Of a stretch of 12,342 bases of DNA, positions 1-6,829 are shown piece after piece. Origin of the DNA: an uncultured Clostridia bacterium (GTDB lineage Bacteria; Bacillota; Clostridia; Christensenellales; UBA1242); contig CALATF010000079.1 in NCBI GenBank assembly GCA_937891595.1, positions 1 to 12,342 on the forward strand, given 5' to 3'. Within the stretch, counting starts at the first letter, position 1; the number at the start of each line of letters is the position of its first letter. Both the position numbers and the translations under genes were made by a program. The notes beneath the pieces are model-generated. The model saw only the letters and a program-made list of their open reading frames with translations, ran no database searches and was not told the DNA's origin.

Positions 1-63
1 TGCAGGCGAAATCCTTCTTCTTGATGTAACTCCACAAGAAGCAATAAATTTATTAATTCTCAT
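1..63 (-). CDS. S4-domain pseudouridine synthase (RluB/RsuA family), N-terminal fragment cut by window edge
   Basis: The 21 visible codons start with ATG at 63-61, immediately after the dacF stop codon (66-64), so the two genes abut with no spacer. The peptide begins MRINKFIASCGVTSRRR. This matches the start of the S4 RNA-binding domain of RluB/RsuA-type rRNA pseudouridine synthases, where a short basic N terminus is followed by a G-V-x-S-R-R signature. Such enzymes isomerise a specific uridine in 23S or 16S rRNA. An rluB-like gene downstream of a dacF/ytfJ cluster is common in Clostridia, which supports the call. No good Shine-Dalgarno is visible, so translation may be coupled to dacF. The catalytic domain lies outside the window, so the exact subfamily cannot be determined. 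Confidence 0.6.
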   Translation of the reverse strand, partial: MRINKFIASCGVTSRRRISPA

Positions 64-1215
64 TTACCATTTATCCAGTATATTTTTAATTTTGTCATCA
101 GTAGTTATGCTTTTGACATTTTCTATACTACATAAATCTTCAGTAAAAATCAACATATTATTTAAATAAATTTCCACTTTACCTAAAACTTTATCCTTTT
201 GAACAGGTGCTTTAACTTTTTTCTCGTAATTATAAATAATAGTGTATTTTTCTAAGTCCTTTTCCTTACAAACAACTGAAAAACCTTTTTTATTATATAA
301 TCTTAAACTAGAGCTTTCTCCTTCATCTACAACCACATCACTAACAAATTTATATGGCGATAATATTTCATACTTTCTATATTCAGTATATGCTTTATTT
401 ATTAAATCAATACTTTCTTCAAACATAGGTCTGCAATTTAAAACAACACAAACCACTTGCATACCATCTCGCTCACAAGCACTAACCAAACATCTCCCCG
501 CTTTTGAAGTATATCCGGTTTTTACACCTATACATCCTTCAAGACTACTTAAAAGTTTATTTTTGTTTATTAATGTTCTAGAAGTACAATCTTCATTACC
601 TTCTATTTTATAAATTTTAGAAGAAACTATTTCCTTAAATGTATTATTTTTTAACGCATAGCTAGTAATTTTGGCCAAATCATAAGCAGTCGTATAATGT
701 TCTTTATGATCTAGTCCATGCGGTGTTACAAAATTGCTGTTTTCAGCACCACATTTTTTTGCTATTTCATTCATCATTTCAGCAAACCTTTCTACACTAC
801 CTTCACCTAATTCTAAAGCTAATGCTAATGCAGAATCATTGCCTGATTGTAACATTAATCCGTAAAGCAACTGTTTAATAGATAATTTTTCACCTTCCTT
901 TAAATAAATAGAACTACCTTCAACTAAAGTGGCTTTTTTAGGAATTGTTATTACTTTGTCTAAATCTTCACAATTTTCAATAACAGTAAGTGCCGTTATT
1001 ATTTTTGTAGTACTTGCCATAGGTAATTTTTCATTTTCGTTTTTATTATATAAAATAGTATTATTAGTTGTTTCTAAAACTATCATAGATTTTGCAGATG
1101 AAATAGTATTATTATTTTGATTAATTATATTTGCATTCACATTAACCATAAAAGATTTTCCTGATAAAATCAATATTAAACAAACAAATAATATTATAGG
1201 CGTTAATTTTTTCAT
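64..1215 (-). CDS. dacF: D-alanyl-D-alanine carboxypeptidase (DacF-type, peptidase S11 / PBP5 family)
   Basis: A low-molecular-weight penicillin-binding protein of 383 residues that removes the terminal D-Ala from peptidoglycan pentapeptides outside the membrane. A signal peptide or membrane segment covers about residues 1-28. The three active-site motifs of the family are present in order: SxxK as S68-T-T-K71, SGN at 124-126, and KTG at 232-234. The region after about 285 fits the PBP5 C-terminal beta domain, and the last 20 residues could be an amphipathic membrane-binding helix. The start is ATG at 1215. Its Shine-Dalgarno AAGGAG overlaps the TAA stop of ytfJ, 8 bases away, which implies coupled translation. 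The ytfJ and DUF2953 neighbours suggest the sporulation-associated DacF/DacB group rather than vegetative DacA, but paralogue assignment is inference. Confidence 0.93.
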   Translation of the reverse strand: MKKLTPIILFVCLILILSGKSFMVNVNANIINQNNNTISSAKSMIVLETTNNTILYNKNENEKLPMASTTKIITALTVIENCEDLDKVITIPKKATLVEGSSIYLKEGEKLSIKQLLYGLMLQSGNDSALALALELGEGSVERFAEMMNEIAKKCGAENSNFVTPHGLDHKEHYTTAYDLAKITSYALKNNTFKEIVSSKIYKIEGNEDCTSRTLINKNKLLSSLEGCIGVKTGYTSKAGRCLVSACERDGMQVVCVVLNCRPMFEESIDLINKAYTEYRKYEILSPYKFVSDVVVDEGESSSLRLYNKKGFSVVCKEKDLEKYTIIYNYEKKVKAPVQKDKVLGKVEIYLNNMLIFTEDLCSIENVKSITTDDKIKNILDKW

Positions 1216-1223
1216 ATTTCTCC

Positions 1224-1592
1224 TTATTTTGATGATTTAATAAAACTATTTATTATATCTATTACCTTTTCTACATTATTTTCATGAGAAATCTTTATAA
1301 ATTCTATTTTAGAATTTATAACTGTTAAAAATCCTATAGGAGTTATATTACAACCTCCACCCGACCCACCTGCAAAAGGATAATTTAATAACTGTTTTTT
1401 CTTTTTAGTATTTTCATACTCTCCACCACCAGATATAAAACCTACTGATACTTTTGATATAGGAATAATTATAAAATCTTCTTTATGAATAGGAGCACCT
1501 ACTATACAATCAACATCTATTAAATTTCTTAAATTTTTTAATGTTTGCTCTAAAACATTTTCTACAGGTTTATTATCTATTTTATTTTCCAT
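1224..1592 (-). CDS. ytfJ: Sporulation protein YtfJ (GerW family)
   Basis: A small protein of 122 residues. The family signature is plain: VGAPI at 31-35, IIPISKVSVGF at about 42-52, a glycine-rich GGGEY at 55-59, then the PFAGGSGGG motif at 72-80 followed by ITPIGFL at 83-89. This central block is characteristic of YtfJ-type spore proteins (Pfam Spore_YtfJ). In Bacillus subtilis the homologue (GerW) is made in the forespore and is linked to germination; its biochemical activity is not established. The gene begins inside the end of the upstream DUF2953 gene (11-base overlap) and has a GGGAG Shine-Dalgarno within that gene. The ytfI-like/ytfJ pair is a conserved neighbourhood in spore formers, so the identification is firm. 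Confidence 0.93.
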   Translation of the reverse strand: MENKIDNKPVENVLEQTLKNLRNLIDVDCIVGAPIHKEDFIIIPISKVSVGFISGGGEYENTKKKKQLLNYPFAGGSGGGCNITPIGFLTVINSKIEFIKISHENNVEKVIDIINSFIKSSK

Positions 1593-2145
1593 ATACTTTC
1601 TCCCTATTATTTTTTATATATAATGCTTTAACAGCACAAATTGAAGCAAATAAAAGATTAAATTTTATACTAGCTGTAACTCCAACAATAAAATTATTTC
1701 GTGAATAATCTGCAAATAACATTGAACTTACGTTATTACATGATTTTTTTTCAATCAAATAACATTTAAAAAATTGTGATATTAACAATAGAACTGAGCT
1801 TCCTAAACTGCTTATTAAACAATCATCTTCAATACCAAACCTACCAATAGTCCTAAAATTTTTAATTTTAACCACTTTTAATAATTGTTTAAAAAAAACA
1901 TCTTTAAAATCTGATTCCCCTTTAAAATCAAATAACAATATTTTAATATCTTTTTTATTTTTATTTTTTATTAATATTTTAAATCTTGAAACTTTCCAAG
2001 TAGTAACTAATACTTTAAAATTAAAGAAATAAAAACTTAAATAACCTTTATTTTTTATTAAATTGTAAATTATTTTACTTTTAAGTTTTATAGGAAAAAT
2101 TAGCAATAAAAAAAATAATAAAAGTATAATTAAAAATGCCTTCAT
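1582..2145 (-). CDS. DUF2953 (YtfI-like) membrane-anchored protein
   Basis: A protein of 187 residues with one strong N-terminal hydrophobic segment at about 3-20, a basic middle region, and a second hydrophobic stretch at about 111-131 just after a GIEDDCLISSL motif at 104-114. That motif resembles the G-x-x-D-A-x-x-T pattern of DUF2953 proteins, and the gene lies directly upstream of ytfJ, as DUF2953/ytfI genes do in many Bacilli and Clostridia. The function of the family is unknown; the link to sporulation comes from context. The sequence is poorly conserved and very rich in Lys, Phe and Ile, as expected in this AT-rich genome, so the family call rests on size, topology, one motif and neighbourhood. 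Its last 11 bases overlap ytfJ. Confidence 0.75.
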   Translation of the reverse strand: MKAFLIILLLFFLLLIFPIKLKSKIIYNLIKNKGYLSFYFFNFKVLVTTWKVSRFKILIKNKNKKDIKILLFDFKGESDFKDVFFKQLLKVVKIKNFRTIGRFGIEDDCLISSLGSSVLLLISQFFKCYLIEKKSCNNVSSMLFADYSRNNFIVGVTASIKFNLLFASICAVKALYIKNNREKVYGK

Positions 2146-2180
2146 ACTTTTATTATCTCTTTTATTTTTAAAAAAATGTA

Positions 2181-2729
2181 TTATATTCGATTAATATAAT
2201 GTTTCTTACCTTTATTTATTTTATTTAAATAACTTTCAGTAACTTTATAGGGTATTTTATTTAATTTCTTACCATCTACGCTTAATTCTTTATCATTCAA
2301 CCAAGACCTAACTAACGTTTCTCCTGCATTATATGCACATAATACAGATGACTCATTATTAAACTTTTTATTTAAATAATTTAAGTAAAAGCAACCATAT
2401 TTTACATTTGTTTCTGGATTAAATAATTTTTCTATTTGATAATCTTCTTCGTTTAATAGATCTGCTATATATTCTCCAGTACTTGGAAGTATTTGCATTA
2501 ACCCTATTGCACCACTTGATGAAACAGCCTTACTATTAAAACTGCTTTCTGTATTTATAATACTTGCTACTAAATAAGGTGATAAACTATATTGATAACT
2601 ATATTGCTTTATTAAATTATTATATTTTATAGGATAATTTACATTGTAATATAAAATAACCGAACTAAATATCACACCTAAAGAAATAAAAAAAGCTAAT
2701 ATATAAACTAAAATTTTTTTTGATTTCAT
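2181..2729 (-). CDS. Membrane-anchored lytic murein transglycosylase (SLT domain)
   Basis: A 182-residue protein with an N-terminal membrane anchor or uncleaved signal at about 5-28 and a single SLT (lysozyme-like) domain from about 40 to the end. The SLT signatures are visible: the catalytic Glu in INTESSF (E61), the GAIGLMQ motif at 73-79, the NVKYG stretch at 108-112, and AYNAG at 132-136. These enzymes cleave the MurNAc-GlcNAc bond of peptidoglycan, leaving 1,6-anhydro-MurNAc. Gene order differs between species, but an slt gene near polA/coaE is often seen in Clostridia. The gene starts 34 bases after polA. No clear Shine-Dalgarno precedes the ATG, so expression may rely on read-through from polA. 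Family assignment is secure; the physiological role (growth, division or sporulation) is not shown. Confidence 0.92.
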   Translation of the reverse strand: MKSKKILVYILAFFISLGVIFSSVILYYNVNYPIKYNNLIKQYSYQYSLSPYLVASIINTESSFNSKAVSSSGAIGLMQILPSTGEYIADLLNEEDYQIEKLFNPETNVKYGCFYLNYLNKKFNNESSVLCAYNAGETLVRSWLNDKELSVDGKKLNKIPYKVTESYLNKINKGKKHYINRI

Positions 2730-2763
2730 AATTTTATTTTATGCTATTAACTTTTTTTTATAA

Positions 2764-5316
2764 TCAACAATCATACCAAGTTCTACCAGAATTAACATCT
2801 ACTGTAAGAGGGACACTTAATTTAACAACATTTTCCATGTTGTCTTTTAATAATTTAACAACAGCTGAAATTTCATCACTAGTAGCATCAATAATTAATT
2901 CATCATGAACTTGTAAAATTAATTTACTTTTCATATTGTTTTCTTTTAACGCTTTGCTTACATTTACCATTGCTAATTTAATTATATCACTAGCACTGCC
3001 TTGTAAAGGCATATTCATAGCTATTCTTTCACCAAACATTCTTGTTTTAGGAATAAAAAGTTCATTAATCTTTCTTCTTCTATTAAACAATGTTCTTGCA
3101 TATCCAGTTTCTTTTACAGTTTGAATATTATTTTTCATAAATTCTTTTACTAAAGGATATCTTTCAAAATACTGATTAATATAATATTTTGCCTGAAGAA
3201 TACTAGAATGAATATTCTGTGAAAGTCCATATTCTGAAATGCCGTATATAATTCCAAAGTTAACAGCTTTAGCTGTCCTACGCATTTCTGGCGTTACATT
3301 TTGTATTTCTACATTAAAAACTTCGCTAGCCGTAGAAGAATGAATATCAATGTTATTATTAAAAGATTCAATTAAAGAATTGTCTTTTGACATATGAGCT
3401 AGCAGTCTCAACTCTATTTGAGAGTAATCGGCCGATACTAAAGCACCATTGTCATAACGGCTTACAAAAATTTTTCTTAGGCTTTTACCTTCATCATCCC
3501 TAATAGGAATATTTTGCAAATTAGGTTCACTTGAAGAAAGCCTACCAGTTGACGTGTTAGTTTGATTAAAAATAGTATGGATTATATCTCCACTGTTTTT
3601 TATTAATTGTTTGTAACTATCAATATATGTGGTAAGAATTTTTTGAATTTTTCTATATCTAATTATTGCAGGAATAATTGGATGCAATTCATACATTTCT
3701 TCTAAATGTTCTATACTAGTAGATTTTTTCTTATTGTTTCGACATTGAAGCCCTAACTTATTAAATAATATATCTCCTAATTGCTTAGGTGAATTTAAAT
3801 TAAAATCACACCCCGCTAATTTTTTTATTGTATTAACAATTTCAGCAATTTCGTTAGAATATCTTTTGCTTAAATCTTCAACACAATTAACATCAATCTT
3901 AAATCCTGTTTTTTCCATATCAAATAAAACTTCTATTAAAGGAAATTCTATTGAATTATATAATTCTAATAAATTATTTTCTTTTAAATCCTTTAATATA
4001 CTATCTGTTAAATAAAAAAGGTTAATACTTTCAAAAGATTTATCAAGTTTATAGTAATTTAAAAGATTTTCTTTATTGACTTCTTTCTCGCCAGCAACAA
4101 GAAGATAAAAACCCAAATAAGCATCAAATACGACATTTTCTAAACAAACATTATATGAATTTAAAAGGTGTAACATATTTTTATAATCATATACATATTT
4201 AATAATATTTTTATCTTCTAAAACTTCTTTTAAGCTGTAAATAATTTCACCTAAATCTAACCCCTCATCTAATAAATTGTTTTTAATATTACAACAAAAT
4301 TCACAATTTTTATCATAAGCAAATGAAAAAAGGTTGTCCGATAATTCAAAACTAAATTTTTTAGATATTCTTATGTTTTTAATTTGCTCTAATATTTCTT
4401 TTGTTGATGTAATTTTAATCTTATTTGCACTATATTTTTTAAATAATCTATCTTCTTCAACACCGTCAAATAAATCAATCTTTTTTAATAAACTATTAAA
4501 TTCATATTGTTTAAAGAAATTATATACATCAATAGAAAATGGAAATTTATATTCTAAATCTTCTAATTTTACTTCAACAGGAACATCCAATTTAATTTCG
4601 GCTAATTGTTTTGACAAATAAGCATTGTCTTTATCATTTAATAATTTAGTTTTTAAAGAATCTCTTAATTCTTCGAGATTTTCATATACTCCATCTAAAT
4701 CTTTATACTTTGAAATTAAGTTTAAAGCTGTTTTTTGTCCTATTCCCATAACACCAGGTATATTGTCAGAAGAATCCCCCATTAATGATTTTAAATCTAT
4801 AATTTGTTTAGGCATTAAACCATATTCTTCCATTAAAGATTTTTCGTTCATTAATTTAATTTCAGTTATACCTTTTTTTGTTAACCAAACCTCTGTATTA
4901 TTTTCTATAAGTTGTAAAGAATCTTTATCTCCTGTAATAATTATATTTTTGGTATTAAATTTTTTAGATAAAGTACCTATTATATCATCTGCTTCAAAAC
5001 CATTTTTTTCTATATATGTAATACCCATGTTTTTTAACATTTCTTTTAATATAGGAAACTGTCCTTTTAATTCCTCAGGAGTTGGTCTTCTTTTAGCTTT
5101 ATAACCTTCGTACATATTATTTCTAAAAGTTTTTTTACCATAGTCTAGAGCTACTGCAATATATTTAGGTTTTATTTCTAAAATTGTTTTGATTAAAATA
5201 TTAGCAAAACCATAAACACCATTGGAATATTCACCCTTACTATTTGTAAGCAAAGGCAAAGCATAAAAAGCTCTATTTATTAAACTATTACCATCAATAA
5301 TAACTAAATCTTCCAT
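2764..5316 (-). CDS. polA: DNA polymerase I
   Basis: A full-length family A polymerase of 850 residues that fills gaps and removes RNA primers in replication and repair. The N-terminal 5'-3' exonuclease (FEN-like) domain, about 1-290, has its acidic metal-binding residues: FEADD at 107-111, TGDKD at 128-132, and GDSSDNIPG at 180-188 followed by a helix-hairpin-helix (GIGQKTA, 191-197). The middle domain, about 300-460, is a degenerate 3'-5' exonuclease: the Exo I position reads FSFELSD (321-327) instead of an Asp-x-Glu pair. The polymerase domain has motif A DYSQIELR (630-637), motif B RRTAKAVNFGIIYG (679-692) and motif C LQVHDEL (801-807). The ATG follows an AAGTGGTG Shine-Dalgarno, 22 bases after the HD-hydrolase stop. 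It is intact and probably co-transcribed with its neighbours. Confidence 0.98.
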   Translation of the reverse strand: MEDLVIIDGNSLINRAFYALPLLTNSKGEYSNGVYGFANILIKTILEIKPKYIAVALDYGKKTFRNNMYEGYKAKRRPTPEELKGQFPILKEMLKNMGITYIEKNGFEADDIIGTLSKKFNTKNIIITGDKDSLQLIENNTEVWLTKKGITEIKLMNEKSLMEEYGLMPKQIIDLKSLMGDSSDNIPGVMGIGQKTALNLISKYKDLDGVYENLEELRDSLKTKLLNDKDNAYLSKQLAEIKLDVPVEVKLEDLEYKFPFSIDVYNFFKQYEFNSLLKKIDLFDGVEEDRLFKKYSANKIKITSTKEILEQIKNIRISKKFSFELSDNLFSFAYDKNCEFCCNIKNNLLDEGLDLGEIIYSLKEVLEDKNIIKYVYDYKNMLHLLNSYNVCLENVVFDAYLGFYLLVAGEKEVNKENLLNYYKLDKSFESINLFYLTDSILKDLKENNLLELYNSIEFPLIEVLFDMEKTGFKIDVNCVEDLSKRYSNEIAEIVNTIKKLAGCDFNLNSPKQLGDILFNKLGLQCRNNKKKSTSIEHLEEMYELHPIIPAIIRYRKIQKILTTYIDSYKQLIKNSGDIIHTIFNQTNTSTGRLSSSEPNLQNIPIRDDEGKSLRKIFVSRYDNGALVSADYSQIELRLLAHMSKDNSLIESFNNNIDIHSSTASEVFNVEIQNVTPEMRRTAKAVNFGIIYGISEYGLSQNIHSSILQAKYYINQYFERYPLVKEFMKNNIQTVKETGYARTLFNRRRKINELFIPKTRMFGERIAMNMPLQGSASDIIKLAMVNVSKALKENNMKSKLILQVHDELIIDATSDEISAVVKLLKDNMENVVKLSVPLTVDVNSGRTWYDC

Positions 5317-5338
5317 TATTCACCACTTTATTGTTTTT

Positions 5339-5941
5339 TTATGAATTAATTTCTTCATCTAAATAAGATGCTTGTATGTCTGAAATATGAAAAATAACAC
5401 TTGTTGGATATTGAGAAAATGCTGTGCTTAATGAATAGCTACCACCAAGCACACGAGCATCAAACCCGCCCATATGCCAGTTAATAGCCATAGCTTCTTC
5501 TCGTGTTAATTTCATAAAACCTGAAATCATATAAACAGACTTTTCACCATGCCCATAAGGTAAAGAATCGTTATAAGAATAATAAGGCTGTTTTGTCCAT
5601 TCGTTATTTACCTTTACATTTCTATAATCTAGTTTATAGCAATCTATTTTACAAAGGTCATGTAATAAAGCAATAATAGCAATCGATTCATTATTTATTT
5701 TGTTATTTAAATTTTCTTTATATTCATTTTCTAAATTATTTTTAAACCTTTTATATACCTGTAAACTATGATAACATAACCCACCTGCTACAGCAGAATG
5801 AAATTTTGTACTAGCTGGAGCTATAAAAAAATCTGTTTTCTTTAGCCACTCTAATAATTCTTCAGCACCATCACGATTAATATTTTCTTTAAAGATTTTT
5901 ATAAATTCTTCCCTATTTTTATTAATAATGTTTTCTTCCAT
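5339..5941 (-). CDS. HD-domain hydrolase (predicted metal-dependent phosphohydrolase)
   Basis: A 200-residue soluble protein with an HD-type metal site: H58, the H94-D95 doublet in ALLHDLCKI, further histidines at 131 (GHGEKS) and 156 (NWHMGG), and D188 near the C terminus. HD enzymes hydrolyse phosphomonoesters or phosphodiesters, often of nucleotides; the substrate here is unknown. The blocks APASTKFHSA, PYGHGEKS and MAINWHMGGFD are typical of a HD-hydrolase family common in Firmicutes and their phages. I chose ATG at 5941 because a GAGGT Shine-Dalgarno sits 6 bases upstream and the promoter at 5968-5996 would start transcription near 5961. A GTG 48 bases further upstream (5989) keeps the frame open but would lie upstream of that transcript start. 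It leads the polA-slt-ytfJ-dacF run. Confidence 0.87.
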   Translation of the reverse strand: MEENIINKNREEFIKIFKENINRDGAEELLEWLKKTDFFIAPASTKFHSAVAGGLCYHSLQVYKRFKNNLENEYKENLNNKINNESIAIIALLHDLCKIDCYKLDYRNVKVNNEWTKQPYYSYNDSLPYGHGEKSVYMISGFMKLTREEAMAINWHMGGFDARVLGGSYSLSTAFSQYPTSVIFHISDIQASYLDEEINS

Positions 5942-5947
5942 AGATTT

Positions 5948-5954
5948 ACCTCTT
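5948..5954 (-). promoter_or_regulatory. Ribosome binding site that fixes the HD-hydrolase start
   Basis: On the minus strand this reads AAGAGGT, 6 bases before the ATG at 5941. It favours that ATG over the in-frame GTG at 5989, whose 16 extra residues are a low-complexity run of Phe and Lys. Confidence 0.7.
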
Positions 5955-5967
5955 TTTTTATAAAATA

Positions 5968-5996
5968 AATATACCATAAAAAAAAACACTAGTCTA
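5968..5996 (-). promoter_or_regulatory. Sigma-A-like promoter for the HD hydrolase-polA-dacF run
   Basis: On the minus strand the -35 is TAGACT (5996-5991, four of six matches to TTGACA) and the -10 is TATATT (5973-5968), with a 17-base spacer. A TGG directly before the -10 gives an extended -10 element. The predicted transcript start is near 5961, leaving a leader of about 20 bases to the ATG at 5941. It is the only convincing promoter in the 84-base gap after murI. In a genome this AT-rich a chance match is possible. Confidence 0.55.
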
Positions 5997-6025
5997 TTCT
6001 ATAAAATAAATTCTATATAATAAAA

Positions 6026-6769
6026 TTATTTACACTTTAAAAAATTGTTAATAATATTAATATATTTTTTTTTACATTTGTCTTTTTTTGTTAGCTTAAC
6101 ATTAATTTTAATCTTTTTGTTTTTGAAATCTTTAAAATTATTTATCTTTAAAAATTTCTTTATTTGACTTGTTAAAATTTCAACACCATCAATAAAATGA
6201 GCGTTTGGAAATAAATTTTTAAGAACATTTTTTATAAAATAATAATGCGTACAGCCTAAAATTATAACATTAGGCTTATATTTTTCTAATCTTCTTTTTA
6301 AATAACTATATGTTACTTGTAAATTATTTATATTTTTTTCAATCTTTGATGCAAGTAAAGGCATTTTACATAAATCTAAATTTGATTTATTTATATAAAT
6401 ATCTTTTAATTTATTTATAGTTGCGGAAGTTGCAATTAAAAGTGAATTTTCATCTTTAATTAATGAATCATAATTTGGTTTAATAGAAAATATTATTAAT
6501 TCTGGATATATTTTACATATTTCATCATATAAAGTTGACCCTATTGTATTACATCCAAAAACAATCATAAATGGTTTAAATTTCTTTTTTATATATTTAA
6601 TATTATTTATGGTTATTTTTAATAATTCTTTCTTACTTTTATTTCCATAAGGTAAATTTTTATTATCTGCAAAATAAATATAATTTTTAAATGGTAGTTC
6701 TTTTAAAAATGTAGGTATTAGTGACAAACCACCCAACCCACTATCAACTATTACAACGTTTTTTTTCAT
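6026..6769 (-). CDS. murI: Glutamate racemase (divergent)
   Basis: A cytoplasmic enzyme of 247 residues that interconverts L- and D-glutamate, supplying D-Glu for peptidoglycan. The family landmarks are present: VDSGLGGLS at about 7-15 (catalytic Asp9/Ser10 region), NLPYGNKS at 38-45, the first catalytic cysteine in GCNT (C73), IATSATI at 111-117 and the second cysteine in GCTHY (C173). Length is slightly short of the usual 260-270. Several nearly invariant stretches differ: CNTASA is CNTIGS here, and GCTHYPLL is GCTHYYFI. The C terminus is extremely Lys/Asn-rich. I chose ATG at 6769 because the protein then begins where most MurI proteins do. A GTG at 6793 would add 8 residues. Neither has a convincing Shine-Dalgarno. 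An aspartate/glutamate racemase of related type is the alternative. Confidence 0.87.
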   Translation of the reverse strand: MKKNVVIVDSGLGGLSLIPTFLKELPFKNYIYFADNKNLPYGNKSKKELLKITINNIKYIKKKFKPFMIVFGCNTIGSTLYDEICKIYPELIIFSIKPNYDSLIKDENSLLIATSATINKLKDIYINKSNLDLCKMPLLASKIEKNINNLQVTYSYLKRRLEKYKPNVIILGCTHYYFIKNVLKNLFPNAHFIDGVEILTSQIKKFLKINNFKDFKNKKIKINVKLTKKDKCKKKYINIINNFLKCK

Positions 6770-6775
6770 AGAAAT

Positions 6776-6805
6776 ATAGTATGAAAAATCCACCGAAAAT
6801 GTAAA
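6776..6805 (-). promoter_or_regulatory. Possible murI promoter giving a leaderless transcript
   Basis: On the minus strand TTTACA (6805-6800, five of six matches to TTGACA) is followed after 18 bases by TACTAT (6781-6776, four of six to TATAAT). The last -10 base is separated from the murI ATG (6769) by 6 bases, so transcription would begin at or next to the start codon. This would explain why murI has no visible Shine-Dalgarno and why a hairpin lies directly upstream. It is a weak motif match in AT-rich DNA. Confidence 0.35.
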
Positions 6806-6829
6806 AACCTAGTAAAAAATACTAGGTTT
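6805..6829 (-). terminator. Hairpin at the permease stop codon, probable intrinsic terminator of the lipoprotein-ABC unit
   Basis: A perfect 10-bp inverted repeat, AAACCTAGTA, with a 5-base loop. It overlaps two bases of the permease stop codon. On the minus strand the right arm ends in GGTTT followed by TT, so the T run is five bases, short but usable. Only 35 bases separate it from the murI start. It could instead act as a leader hairpin if murI is read from a promoter inside the permease gene, where a TATAAT lies at 6849-6844. Confidence 0.6.

Noticed and set aside
242..613. Plus-strand open frame opposite dacF
   Set aside because: It lies wholly antisense to a gene with all family motifs; its protein shows no recognisable domain and no ribosome site stands out.
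2180..2200. 8-bp inverted repeat ATTATATT/AATATAAT at the 3' end of the lytic transglycosylase gene
   Set aside because: It is made only of A/T pairs, lies partly within the coding sequence and has no T run; too weak for a terminator.
4334..5104. Two plus-strand open frames opposite polA (4334-4621 and 4625-5104)
   Set aside because: Both are antisense shadows of the intact polA N-terminal half, with composition mirroring the real frame.
5942..5989. In-frame upstream extension of the HD hydrolase from a GTG
   Set aside because: No Shine-Dalgarno, low-complexity residues, and it would begin upstream of the predicted transcript start; ATG 5941 has a good ribosome site.
5996..6017. Two direct copies of ATTCTATA between murI and the HD hydrolase promoter
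   Set aside because: Such short AT-rich repeats are expected by chance here; no further copies mark an operator.
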